A model generated the notes under the pieces. The model saw only the letters and a program-made list of their open reading frames with translations, was not told where the DNA came from and made no database searches. Positions 1 through 13,300 of a stretch of 64,000 bases of DNA are shown here, piece after piece (the first letter of the stretch is position 1; each line of letters opens with the position of its first letter). A program made the translations under genes and the position numbers. Source of the DNA: Takakia lepidozioides (taxonomy: Eukaryota > Streptophyta > Takakiopsida > Takakiales > Takakiaceae). The DNA lies in contig CM060731.1 in NCBI GenBank assembly GCA_030704615.1, positions 80,022,756 through 80,086,755 of the forward strand. Direction: 5' to 3'.

Positions 1-3000
1 GAATAAGTGAGTACAAATTTCTGCCCATGTGAAGATATTAACATGCAACTTCAAGAATGATATGCTGCAAAGGTGCTTAGTCCATGACAACTTACTAACT
101 ACTTACAAATGCCTTACACTTACCTTGTGCTCTATTTGCCTATTCGAGGTCAGTGTGTGTACTCCCGTGCCCCAGACCAGCCCACCAACCAGACCTGAAA
201 GAGTGAAACTGACTAATTTCCAAATGCCGGCATAACCCCTGCAAAACAAGTTCAAATCACTAAAGTTAGTGCTAACTGAAGAGCCACCCTACGTTCAGAT
301 CTCATCTGATGCAACATGAGTTTGAGTGGTGCATGATGGTATGCTCATACTATAAACAGCAAGAAAATAAGGAGCAGAAGAGAGCACCAAATCTCACCTC
401 AGGACGCCATGGGATTAGTCTAACTAACCCCGCATGGGATCATTTGGCAGTGTTATCTCTTCAAAGTGCCAAAGGAACCCAAGCTTACTATGGCACATGC
501 TGTATCCCTTTCTTCCTCTGACCAGTCAACGACTATTCTTTTCGCTGCAGATAGTCTTTAGTGGCGAGGGCCACGCCGACCTTTGCTTCCCCCCCCAATT
601 TCACCATCCCATACACATAGCCCAAAGAAGAGGGAGATCCAAATCAGGGCAGCCATGAAAATCTGTGTTGACATTTTCATGCGGTAAAATATGCCCCTCC
701 ATTCTGCAATGACCCCACAGACACCTCATGCATATCAGTTATCTGCAAAGAGATGCCAGCACTACACCACTTAATTGTTTGACTTCTGCTTCCAGTTTTA
801 AGAGCAAGGCACTCCTCATACTTCACTGATGAATGTCTCAGTGCCGAAGTTCACCATCTACAAATTTCTCATTATTCTACCTGCTGTTTCATGCCAACCC
901 TCCTCTCTGTGAGAACTGGCAATTGAAGGACGATCAGAAGTTTGAAAAGCGAAGGGAGCGCAAAAGGGCTATAAAATCTAACTTGAAAGCCACCACACAA
1001 AATGTAGTTCCTAAAATTTCCAAAAGCTTGGTTTGGCCTTTTCAAAAGGAAATGTTTTGTTGCCAGTGGATACACGAATTGAGCAGAAAACATAAAAAAC
1101 TTGCCCTAGGAGGGGAGTTGATAAAGGAGACAAATTTGACAATCTAACTGGGTGAATCCTTGACAAGAGATTCTGTGGAGCCACTGACATATGTGGTATG
1201 CCAGCAAATTTAGAGACCATGAATTGCAGGTGGTATGATTGCTTGTGCATATTTATCCCAGAGATGGAAAATTTCAGCTCCTACTTTTTCTGCAAACATA
1301 TTATCCTGAATTTGTAACGCTACACAGCCCATATGAGATTTGTCAAGCAAACATAGCCCCAGAAATTTGTTACAGGAAAGTTCAGTCCCAGCCCCACGAG
1401 GATAGCTCTCTGCATCCAGACTGCAATCACCTAGGGAAGCTAATCACTCTGTTGCTGATGAGTTGAGATGAAATAATCCTTTCTGTCTTCTAAATCCTCC
1501 GCCATATGTAAGGGACTGTTGTAAGATTGCTAGATTCAATGTCACAGACCTGAAATCAACATCCACATCGACGATGGGAAAGTTTTCTGTAAAGTCAGTG
1601 CCGTCCCGGAAACCCTCTTCCATGCAAGCAGAACATCTCTCTGGGTAGAAAAAGAGAGAGAGAGAGGGAGAATACCAGGCTTGTGTGAATCCGAGTCTGC
1701 TGGTTCCTTCTGCTCGCCGTTGTCTCCTTTCTCAGCATATCTGGTCACAGAGCGTGCGCCTCCAAACCCTAGGTTTCTTCCAATCTGATCTTGATTACAA
1801 AATGGCCTTGCAGCAGGAATAGAACAGGTAGCTTTCTTACACCCAGGGAGTCCTAAAGGTTTGCAAGGGATCCTGTCACTGTATGCACATAATCTTTGGT
1901 GATTTCCACTTATAGCATAAGCCTGCCGCGGCGTGCAACTAGTTCGGTTAAAAACAAACAATCGGGGGTGAACTAAATTTGACGTTACACATGCACAGCA
2001 AAAGGCTTTGTAATTTGATGGTGGTATTTGCTTCCATATGTCACAGAGGGATTTCGCGGCAGATAACATACTCACTGTGCGCCCCCCACCTTCTGTCTTG
2101 TTCAGTGATTATTCGAAGCTTTATGTGAGATCCTTGAAGGCACTCTTGAGACGAGCTATGTAGAATCTCTCCCCCTAAAAGTCTAGCCGTCACCAGACTC
2201 AAACACTTTCTCTGTACATTGCCAGCCAATCTCCACGATCTTAATTACATCATTCTACCATCGTAATGTGAACATGACAAGGGAATTCTAACCAAACAGG
2301 AATGTTTCGGATTCCCGCAATCTTCACTTCGATCACCTTCTACATTTAGGAACTGAGATGGGTGATCCTCTCTCCACCAAATCCTAACAAAAATCCCTTT
2401 GCCTCTTGAAATTGAGCTGCGTGATCCTTCCTTTACCGGAATTCCGAAACCCGCCCACTAAATCTTAACAGTAATCCCTTCGCTTGCTGCTTCACTTTTC
2501 CGAATCGGAGGAGGCAATCAAACCTGACGTGGCTGATACTGAGCCATTCGATTCTTCCAATAACCCGCGCACACTCGCAGGGCAAATACTACATCTTGGC
2601 ACACGTGTGACGTGAAGACTAGTCGTTGTGTGCGTCCTCCTGCTGAGCGATTCTGTTTCTGCTCTGTGAAGGGGCAGCGATGGATGTGGAATGGCCGGTG
2701 GGTGTGTTTCATTTGTGGGTCATTTGTGTTGGTGACTTTGCGAGCGGAATTCCTGATGGAAAGGACATTTTGAACGAAATATCTGGTTGGAAATTGGAAT
2801 TCACTGCCAGCTGAGAGTCTATGAGTCCATCCCGGGTGTTGGAGGGAAATTCTGCTTCTCGAATACAACGCTGGCGTCAATGACAATCCAAGGGACTGTT
2901 TGCGCATTCGATTTGATTACACGGATGGGCAATGCTAATGAGGAGATGGGTAACTCTGCTGATATGAAAATGAAGTTGAGGAATTCAACCTTGAAATTGC

Positions 3001-3653
3001 TTCTCCCTATACAAGTAGTGGAATACAACATGGATCAATGTCGCTTATGAGAAGCACATCTGGAGATTAGTCTCTTTCTGCCCAAGGAAATGTCGACGTC
3101 GATTCAACTCTACAGTCGTATGGGAAGTTTCGAGCTCTCAACTTTCTATGGATGATGATTAAGGTCAGGATTGATTTTCTCTCTGCACGCTTGGGCTCGG
3201 GTTTGGTTGGGTTTTCTGTAGGCTTTAAGGACAGCCGTACGCTTTCACTGAAGTACAAGGCCTAGATACAACTCCTGTGGATTAACAGATAATGTCTAGT
3301 TGCGTTTTCATGGTACACAAAATCTTCTATTGTTGTTCTTTTATTTACAATTGCGAGCTTGCAATTCATGCAAGTGGCCAGAGAGCTTGTGCTTGTCTCC
3401 GTTCTTCTATTCCGTGTTGCGAGATGAAATAATAAGAAACTTTTGCGGCTGGTTGACTACCTAGGGTTAACTTAACGTGAGCTACGTTTGCAACGAAACA
3501 CTGACCAATAACTTACCTGTTTTATTGAAGGACCTTTTAATCTTTTCCAAACCTTGCACTACATTTCTAACGCACATGTCCCAGAATGTTCCTCATCCTG
3601 TGAACCGTGTTCAGGTCATATCACCGCTGTACAGGGATCCAGTCTTATTCACA
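1..3653. other. No recognisable gene (left flank)
   Basis: I translated both strands mentally through the longer open frames (for example 1542-2075 minus, 2518-2907 minus, 2787-3050 plus, 833-1147 plus) and recognise no domain, repeat or RNA gene. Composition is close to the introns that follow. The stretch 2400-2800 is somewhat richer in GC and restriction-like GAATTC words but shows no clear promoter. It is downstream of the 3' end of DRC11 and could hold the gene's 3' UTR and intergenic DNA. Confidence 0.5.
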
Positions 3654-3758
3654 CTATTTCTTCTTGTTAGCTGGCTTTTTGGCCCCCCCCTTCTTCTCGT
3701 CAGGGTCTTCTTCCACAGGCTTCGGAGGCTTGCCAAAATGCTGCAACAGGTATTCCTC
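3654..3758 (-). CDS. DRC11: DRC11 last exon, lysine-rich C-terminus
   Basis: Encodes EEYLLQHFGKPPKPVEEDPD followed by EKKGGAKKPANKKK and a TAG stop. The basic tail is typical of DRC11. A possible additional exon lies at 3920-3978 (acceptor ctctacag, donor gtgagc; reads SSRTTGKLYQ), but its phase does not fit this exon, so it is left out. Confidence 0.7.
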   Translation of the reverse strand, partial: EEYLLQHFGKPPKPVEEDPDEKKGGAKKPANKKK

Positions 3759-6700
3759 CTTATTGTAAGCTTAGGAACGTCCAAAATCTTACCTGTTTGG
3801 ATTTGTACACCTGACCTCTGTGTTGGATTATAATGTACTAGTGAGGTTCACCTTTTATAATGAGGAAAGTCCAGTATTATCATCATCTAGTTGAAGCCAC
3901 CACCAAATTGTTTGCTCACCTCTGATACAATTTTCCTGTTGTCCTTGAGGACATGCACACAATGTCAATGAAGGAGTTCTGTAGAGTCAAGTAGGAGCAA
4001 AGTTCTAAACCTTAGCTTGATCTGGAAATCATAATACAAATATGGTGTGGAGTTTTTATTTCATTTATACAGGTGTAGAGCATAGAGTACAAGAGCAGTG
4101 GCAGTTGACATACTCGGACAATGGTGTGAAGTGCAGTTTCAATGGGCTTGAATTTGAATAAATGGTTCACCAGCTCCTCTGGCACCAGTGGAACCCTTTT
4201 CACCTGGAAGTTGCATGTCTGGCTGAGAAAGAAAAAAATGAAATGGTACTTTATAACGTCCGCGGAAAACTCAAAGAGCTTATGGGACAAAATGGGAAAA
4301 ACATGAGAGAGGAAACAAAACCAGAGCCAAAAAGCCAAAAAAAGAAATGAAATGGTGCTTTATAATCTGCGGGAAGCTCATAGAGCTTATGGGAATGAAA
4401 GAATGAAACTTCATCACGTCGGAGGAAAGTTCAAAGAGCTTACGGGATAAGAGAAAGCAAGATACAAGAAATGAAATGAAGTGAAATGGTACTTTATAAG
4501 AAGAGAGAGATTGAAAAGTCCAAGGTCTTCATGGGAAAGAAAGAGAGAGAGAAAGAAACTGTATAATGTCCATAGTACAAAGTAGAATTACAAAACAAAA
4601 CTGAGAAAGAACACATCAAAGGACCCCAACTCTCACTTGGAGACAGAGTGCCTCATCCAGGTAGACTGCAAAGCACTTGAAGCTGCAGGACTCTGCCAGG
4701 GACGGGAAGCCTCTACAAAGAGAGAGCATTACCCCTGATCCGATAGTATGTGTTGCAGGGAAAATGAAATGATCCTGTGTTTATACTGGGCAGACCCTAG
4801 CCTCACGAGGTGTGCTAATCTGTAGTTTGTGAGAACCGACTGGAAAGGTAACCTAAGCCCTCCCAGTATGGGAGGACTGACCAGATAGGGAGGGGGGCAT
4901 AATGTTGTGGTGAGGAAGGCATCTCTGTGGAATTGGTGTTTGGCTGATATCTGGTGTTCTCGTCTCTATGCTTGTTGCAAGGGAAAGACAGAAACAGAGA
5001 GAATGTACTCATAAGACGTTGTTTTCCGTAGCCTTGTGGCCATTGACCCCGCACCCAGTTTGAGCGGAACACAGAAACATAGAATGTACTCATAAGACCT
5101 TGTTTGCCGTAGCCTTGTGGCCGTTGACTCCGCGCTCAGTTTGAGCGAAACACAAAGGGACAGAACCTACCTTTGTCAGGGGCTGATGCCGGTAGTAAGA
5201 CTTACCTTGGAATAAACAATTGATCTGGGTTTTCCAGATATCCTCTAGAAATCCCTTCACACAAGCATCAGTCTGCTATGTGTGGTTTGCCCAATAACTA
5301 GGCCCCAAAAGGGCCTGGGCTTTTGGCTCAGCCTCGAGTCTTTCGAAGTTGGTAAACAGAGGTTCAGGCGCAATTCCCTTGATGGATTTGAAGAGGGCGT
5401 CTATCTGATAGACCCAGGACAATGAATCAGAAAATGAATATTGGGCAACCTAGACAGAGAGAGAGATTGTACTCATAAGACGTTGTTTGCCGTAGCCTTG
5501 TGGCCATTGACCCCGCGCCCAGTTTGAGCGGGAACAAAAGGGACAGAACCTACCTCTGTCAGGGGCTGACGTTGGTAGTAAGACTTACCTCCATATAAAG
5601 AATTAATCCGGGTTTTCCAGATATCCTCTAGAAATCCCTTCACACAAGCATCAATCTGCTGTGTGTGATTTGCCCAAAAACTAGGCCTCAGGAGGGCCTG
5701 GGCTTTTGGCTCAGCCTCGAGACTTTCAAAGTTGGTGAACAGGGGTACAGGCACAATTCCCTTAATAGATTTGAAGAGAGCGTCTCTTTGGTGAGAGAAC
5801 CCCGGACAGTGTATCAGAAAATGAATACTGTCTTCAGATTGCCCACACAACGGGCAATTGCACTCTCCCTTTCCTCTCTGCTTCTGTTTGCTGTTCAAAG
5901 GTAGGCTTCCTGCCCTGAGTTTAAATTTCAGTCTAGTGCTGAGAGTGGGTAGACCCTTGAGGTCATCCAAGATGTCCTCCCCCATGTCACAGCCTGGAAA
6001 CAAGTTCAGGGAAGTTATCTGCCTAACTTCATTTTCATCAGACAATCTCATGGCAACAGACATGGCTGAGGACACTACAGCCTCTAAGTCAGATTTATCC
6101 AGCAGGGTCAAGACTTGCGGATCCAGGTCCAGGTCCTTGAGGATCTCTTCTACTCTCTTCTGCCAGGACTTAGCCTGTTTGACAGGGCGGTCCTGTTTCC
6201 AAGATATAGAGTCGATTAATTTAGGATATCTGGTGTTGGGCATATGTTGCAGCTGACCCCACCATCTGACCTTGAATTCATCTTGTCGGGAGCTTAAGGA
6301 CAGAATGCCAAACTCACCCCGAACAGCCACATTGGCTGTTTTGGAGCATGCTGACATACACTCCTTAAGCACCCCCACTTGAATGGATTCTAGAGACTTA
6401 GCCTGGTTGGAGTTATCAACCCATATAGCAGATCCGTACTCCAAGGCAGGTCTAATAACGCGACAAAGCATGGTTTTCTTAACCTCAGAGTTGACCCCTC
6501 TGCAGTGGAAAAATTTAGTGAGCCCCAGAGCTTTGCCCTTGCCAGTTTGAACAACTTTCCGGATATGTGCATCCCAATTACAATTGGAGGAGAACTCAAC
6601 GCCCAGGTAAGTGTAGGAAGGGAGGACCGGGATCTCTTGGCTACCCCACTGCCACTTAAGATCACTTCCTCCCTCTCCTCTGTCGTTGAATGCTTCCACT

Positions 6701-9700
6701 GCACATTTGCTGACATTAGCCTCTAGCCCCCAAAGATCAAAGTATCTCTTCGCGCAATCAATCAACTCCTGGAGATTGGTTGGAGTCTCCCCTATGCCTG
6801 CGAAGTCATCCGCAAACATAAGGGCTGGTATGGTGGTATCACCCACCCTTAACCCAAATCCCTCACTTTCCACATCCTCGAGGAGTTGATTGATGAAAAC
6901 ATTGAAGAGCAGAGGGGAGAGAGTACATCCTTGAGCTACACCTTGGTCTATGTCAAAGAAGTTGGACTTCTGTCCGTTAACAGTGACACAGCTTTTGGTG
7001 TGAGCATACAAGTTGTGGACAACTCTCCACATCTTTCCCTTGATCCCACAAGACCAGAGGCGGAACCATAGGCCATCTCTCCACACTGTGTCATAAGCCT
7101 TTTTGACATCCAGGAAAAAGACATAAGTGGGTTTCCCTTCTTTTTTCCTTCCCTAGATAATCTGGCTTAGAGTGAAGATATGATCCACACAGCCCCTGTT
7201 TCGCCGAAAGCCAGCTTGGCCTTCGTGGAAACAACCTCTAGACTCCAGATCAACCTCGAGACGAGTACTTATAACTCTGCAGAATGTCTGCCAACAGCAT
7301 TGAGGAGCGTGATGCCACGGTAGTTCCCCGGTTCTTCTCTGTCACCCTTCTTGTATAGATTGACAATGACCCCCTGTCGCCAGCGAAAGGGGATCATTTC
7401 AGTCTTCCAGATAAGGTTAAAGAGGAGAACTAGGGCCTCTATCATGGATCGCCACCGTGCTTGATAAGCTCGTTGACAATACCATCAGGTCCACCAGCTT
7501 TATATCCATTTAAATGTTCAATTGCTTCCACAATCTCAGAAAACTAATGGGAGCATTATAAGCCATTGAAATATACTCCAGTTCATCAGGGCTGTTTTGA
7601 ATCATAGGAACAGTTTTTCCAACTGTGTCCCTCCATTCAGCAGAAGACCCCTCACTGTTAGACCTAGAAGTTCTGCCAAGGATACTGTAGTGAGTTTCAA
7701 AGGTTTTGACAATGTCAACCGATGAAGTCACCACTGCACCTTTAGTAGTCTTCAGCGCTTGTACTTGCTGACCGTTTTTCGGTTTGTACAAACGTTGAAG
7801 GGCCAACCAGAATTTCTTGTCATTACCACCATGGTGGTTTGAGTTTATTTCACTGTATAACTTGTCCCAGTATAATTTCTTCTGAGACCTAACAAGCTGA
7901 TTGATATCTTTACGGAGCTGGTAGTACCTCGCCCACAATTCTCTGTTGGTTTCCGAAATTGCAGCACTCTTTATAGAGGGCTCGTCTCTCAGCTATCTTG
8001 AGTTTAATCTCATTGGTCCACCAATTAACTGCTCTACCGCAGACAATTAGTTTCCTCCAATGATCTTGTCAGCCACGGAGGAAACGAAACTCTCCCAAGA
8101 GTCCACTGCTCTTTCGACTTCATTTCTTGCGTTAACAGAGCGTGACTGAAGTTCTTGGAGCGATTGGACAAAATGAGGGAGCCTCTTGCAAGGCCTGGAC
8201 GTACTCAGCCTTGACCTCCTCATTGTGGAATTTTCTATGCGCCACTTCCGAATCGCACGTTTCACAGATCTCTTGGTGTGGGAAAACACCTTTGATCTCA
8301 GTCCAAACCAGGAAGTGGTTAGAGGTACCAATATCAGTTCTGTCGATCAACACATTGGCACACTGGGGAACAAAATTTTGTCCATTATGATATAGTCCAC
8401 AATGGAACGTTCCCCAGTTTGGGGTTTCTCACGAGTCCACTGCACTTGGTCACCTCTTGTCCTGTTATTCAAGGTCAAAAGCTGAAGCTCTTCTAGACAG
8501 TTAATTAACCGTCTGCCATTAGAATTCAGCTCGTCCTCACCAAAAGGTCCAATGACATCGTCCTGATGGATCCCTTTGCCCACCCGGGCATTGAAGTCCC
8601 CCAATAGTACCACCTGACCTTTGGAACGAAGCACAGTCCAGCTTTACATCTTCGAAGGCCTTGTCTGCGTCAGCACTAAGGGTCGCCTCTGTGGGCATGT
8701 AAACACAACCAACAAAGAGGTCCTTTGTACTCATGCTGCCCTTCAAATTCAGTGTTAGCCAGATACTATGCTCGTACCTCAAACCCTTGTTGATAATTTC
8801 ACAAATGTCAAACAAGAAATCACGGACAAAGAATCCGACCCCTTTTTGACCCCTTTTTGACCGCGTTTGGCAGAGGCTGCCTTGAGAGTACACATCCTAC
8901 CTGCCCATTTATAACCAATGACATCTCCAACCAGTTTATCCGACGTTTCCCATGTTTCTTGCCCAGCACAGATATGAATATCATTAGTCCGAAGAACTTG
9001 TCCCACTTCAAGTTGTTTCCTTTGGTTGGTCAACCCTGAGAAGTTGAAAGTGGCCAGCCGCAAGCCAGCCCTTTGCGTGTGAATTGTTTGTCGTCTAGGT
9101 AGCTTGTGATTGCTCCTGGACGGCCAACCGTTCTGCAAAGGGGGGACAGTTACCCCATGTATAGATTTTGCTCGTCTTGTGTAAACTTTGAGAATTGGTA
9201 AACCATTCAGGGTACCAAATCTTTCAGTTACACGACGCACAGGCTCTGCACACATAGGGGCAGATTGTCCGTCAGACTGCTTGGGGACAATTACCCCGTG
9301 TATAGATTTTGCTCGTCTTGTGTAGACTTTGAGGATTGGTAAACCATTTAGAGTACCAAATCCTTCAGTTACACGACGTTCAGGCTCTGCACACTTAGGG
9401 ACAGATTGTCCATCTGACGGCATGGGGACAATTACCCCGTGTATAGAATTTGTTCGTCTTGTGTAAACCTTGAGGATTGGTAAACCATTCAGAGTACCAA
9501 ATCCTTCAGATTCAGGACGTTCAGGTTCCGTACACTTGGGGGCATCTTGTCCTTCTGGCTGTTTGGATTCAACCTCATCCAGAGCATCAAACTGATTAGA
9601 AACTCTCAAGTTGAGGTTGTTGCCCTTGGTTGTCTTCCTAGAGCGCCCCATTGAATCACCAATGTCTAAGACCGCTCTCCAGCCAGTCAAGGGACGAACT

Positions 9701-10332
9701 TCTTTGAGATTGAATTGATGCGGGACTCTATTAGAAGCACTTTTGGTCATTGCAACCTTCAACGTACCCCTGTTATCAAGTCTCGAGATGGTACCATTAG
9801 CCATGAAATCCAAGCCTAAGCTAGAGCATGTAGTTTTAAAGGACACATCGTCCATCCTGGGATTCACCCAAAAACTACACATGAAGCCCTAGATTTGGCA
9901 TAAGTAACCAATTCCCAGGGATCACCCTGAGGAGTGTTGATGTTGATAGGAGCTAAAATTTTTATTGTTTTCGCAGGCCATAAGTTTAAGCACAGGAACC
10001 AACCCGAGCCCAAGTGCCGAGTATGCTAGACAGAGCATACGACTGCCCAATTTGGGCGGAGGGGCTGCCCCCAAGCGGTAGGAGTCCGCTTGTTACCATT
10101 CAGAGATCACACTCCAGGGAGTTGCAGGGAATGGCCCGTGTAGGCATATTCTAAAGAGGGAAAGGCCCCAAGCTTTCCAACTAAATCCAATGCACTACCT
10201 TACCTGAAGCAAAGCGCTTCAGGTCGAAACAAACAAGGACACGAGGTCACAAGGCCAGCATTTAGTCACAGAGACATTAATGTACTCCCGTTTCAAGTCC
10301 ACCCGATGTCAATAGGCTTCCTAGAGGACAGG

Positions 10333-10395
<63 letters not shown>

Positions 10396-13300
10396 AACTG
10401 CCACAGGAGGTCCCAAGGGCCACAAGACAAACAACAAACCTCAGAAACTAAAGAGCATATTCTGGGAATTCTTTGTGTGCATTGTTGGGTCTCCTTGTCT
10501 GGTATGAAAACCAAGCAGAATGGCAGTCACTACTGGTCAATCCAACAAGTAGAACCACAGCAACCAAAGGACAATTCAAAAGCTCTTTGGAGATTTTATG
10601 TGCAGGATATGTCTGACTCCATGTTGTTCACCTAATGCCTCAGAAAGTCACAATCCAAGAGATGCTTTGAATTTTTTTTGCCTTGGCAAGCGTTTTTGAC
10701 AGAAGAAAACATTACACATGGTTTGTGTTGAGTTACCTTGCGAACGCGTTGAGGGGTTAAAACCAATTTACAGATTTCGTCTATTGAGCCAATGCTGTAA
10801 TCAACAGAGAGGGTAGCGAGTGTCGAGACGTTGAAATGATGATTCAGTATACACCCATGCCTCTCCAACAGAGCGCGCCAGATCAACATCCGTGCAGCAT
10901 AGTCTGGATATGGAGTATAAATCCGCTTTGAAAAGAACTTCAGAAAGTCCTTGGTAAGCTTTGATGGGCCCTTTTTGCCTTGTAAATCCTACCTTCTCCA
11001 ACTGTGTGAGTATGTAACATCCATGCTATATGGAAGGGGCTTATGTAAAATACTTTCCTTATCTCAGGAAAATTCAGTCAACACAGGACAACTTAGCACT
11101 GTAGGCGATCATAATATAACATATACCATATTAATAACCAAGTCACTAATGTTGTCTGCTTGCCTAGCTTTGGCCAACCAAGCTTTGTTTTTAGAGGACA
11201 GATCTCTTGTGTTGGCTTTGGTTCTTGATATTACCTGTCCACTGGGGCCCCTTATACCCAAAAAGTAAAATGGGAATGTTCCTCATTTTATTCCAAACAG
11301 ACCAAGTGAAGGGGTTTGTCAAGGACAGTTCTGGCTTGTTCTTTGTTGGGTAAAATACTGTGAGCAGATCGGACGGCCAAAGAACTTGAAAAGTTAGCCT
11401 CTCATATTGTCTCATTTGAAGTGTCAAAATCCTTAGTATACTTTCCTCATGTAATCATTAGTGCCACACCTGAGGGTTGCTGGTGGTGCCCATGAAAAGC
11501 ACTTGATCACCTGGCTGAACTGCATTCATTTCCTTTATCAATGGTTTTTTAATGCGGTTCGGTTTATCCTTGAGACCATACGATTTGATTTTCTTCTTAT
11601 CTGTCACAAACACCTGGATGTCGACAGACAAGCATTTATGAGTCAATCAACCCTTTGCTTTTTGGAGGAATTGCCAATAGTATGGAAGGATACAGTCCTA
11701 TGTTTGTGTTGACAAGTTATAGTTAATTAACATGATTAATGACCTTTTTACACCTCTCTGGCCCTTTGTAGTCAGTGCCCCCCTTACTCTCTCTTCCATT
11801 GGTACCGACAGGAGCAGTGCATGATTCAATATTATGCTTCGTGTATGTGAAGTGCAACTCTTACATGAACACTCACTTCCCTGAAGCCATTAGCTGTGTG
11901 CACACACCGTGGCAATTAAATAAGTGAAATCTGTACTCTCCTCGAAGAGGTTTAGCAGCTGGCAGCGGCTGTCATGTAGGTGTGTCATAGCTAATCTTCA
12001 TAGGGTGGTCAGGAGCTGTGCGCACACACTGTGGCAATTTAAATGAGTCAAATCTGTACTCTCCAAGAAGAGCTTTAGCAGCTGTCAGCAGGCTGTCCTG
12101 TAGGTCTGAAGCTAATCTTCATAGGGTGGTCAGATGTTTAAGGCCCCAGTATGGTAACTGAAAGGAGTCAATCCGAAGGGGCCAGCCACTGAATGCAGAG
12201 GATTACTAGACCTTGAATTCAGGGACAGAGGATACTGTTGGCTATCTTGGGAAGTCCTTGAGATCTACAGAGAGACTGATATACTCGTGCTAAAAAATTA
12301 TAACGGGCCCTTAGCCATTGATCCATGTTGTTGTTCTCTGCTAAATCTTGCAATCTTGAACAGGGCATAAGCACTGAGGTGTGTATGAAGTGGGTTTCCC
12401 TGCAGTAGTCAAGATTCTGTCAACTATTCTGATCAACCACATATGGTCCCTGAGGTGGAGGAACCAACTTGCTCAACATCTTTGATGTAAATGACAGAGG
12501 GTGCCATAATCTTGGCAATCTTAAAGCACATATGTAGCATCATGGCTATATTCTTTGGACCTGCATATTTCCCATCAATCACTTCTGCCGAGAGATTTAT
12601 GAAAGTTGCCCCAGTGGTATGGCATACCGCGTGCGTCTGTATGTCATAATCCATGCAACTGTAAGTCGATTGAGTTGCCATTTATGGCATGTAGTTGCTC
12701 ATTCAGTCAACACTCTCTATAAAGCTTTTGAACTGGCGATGCTAGCTGGTTGATACTCATTGTTGGCAACTTAGTGGTTCAGACCTATTTGAACTGTCCA
12801 GTGGAGTTGGTTAAATGTTAATTGACGTAGTATACATTCTACTATAATCCGTAGGGCCACATGCCCATTTGCTGATGACAGAGCCTTCAAGTTCCTCTCA
12901 AGCTGTGACAGTAATAGAGATGGGCTGCAACAACTGTTGTTATACTACGCTGCAATGACCTATAGATGCCCTAAGTTGGATGATTGCAGGCAAGAAGATT
13001 GTAGCGTGTTCTAGTGGGTCCCAAACAGCAGATAGTTAACAGCAGTGATCATGCCCTATTGTAATTCATGGATGATGTTGTTGAGCTCAGTTGGATGCAT
13101 TTTTAGCTATTATGGCATCATGGGTGTTACAACCATGCAGGGGTGGTCAGAGTTGCACGTACCCTGAGTTGCTATTGTACTCTTTGTGAACTTAAAATGA
13201 TAGTGAATGAGTGAGAGATGGAGAAGCAGATGACCCAAAAGAGAAACCAGCATCCAGTTTGGCCCTGAGTTATCTGAAGGTCTGCTACCTTTCAAATCTT

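Larger units (their letters stand above)
5468..10300 (-). mobile_element. Near full-length non-LTR retrotransposon (LINE, first family)
   Basis: Minus-strand element inside the large DRC11 intron. From its 5' side: a leader (about 9890-10300), an ORF with three internal repeats, an APE-type endonuclease, a reverse transcriptase and a C-terminal Cys/His motif, then a 3' UTR ending in cttatgagtaca. Both ends touch GA-rich microsatellite: (GA)n at 10336-10391 on the 5' side and agacagagagagag at 5453-5466 on the 3' side. No clear target duplication beyond this simple sequence can be read. Multiple frameshifts make it inactive. Confidence 0.85.

Noticed and set aside
1542-2075. 177-codon minus frame
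   Set aside because: No start in good context, no family resemblance, and low-complexity GAGAGA within. Treated as chance.
10306-10514. Long Arg-Glu or Leu-Ser repeat frames
   Set aside because: They are translations of the (GA)n microsatellite.
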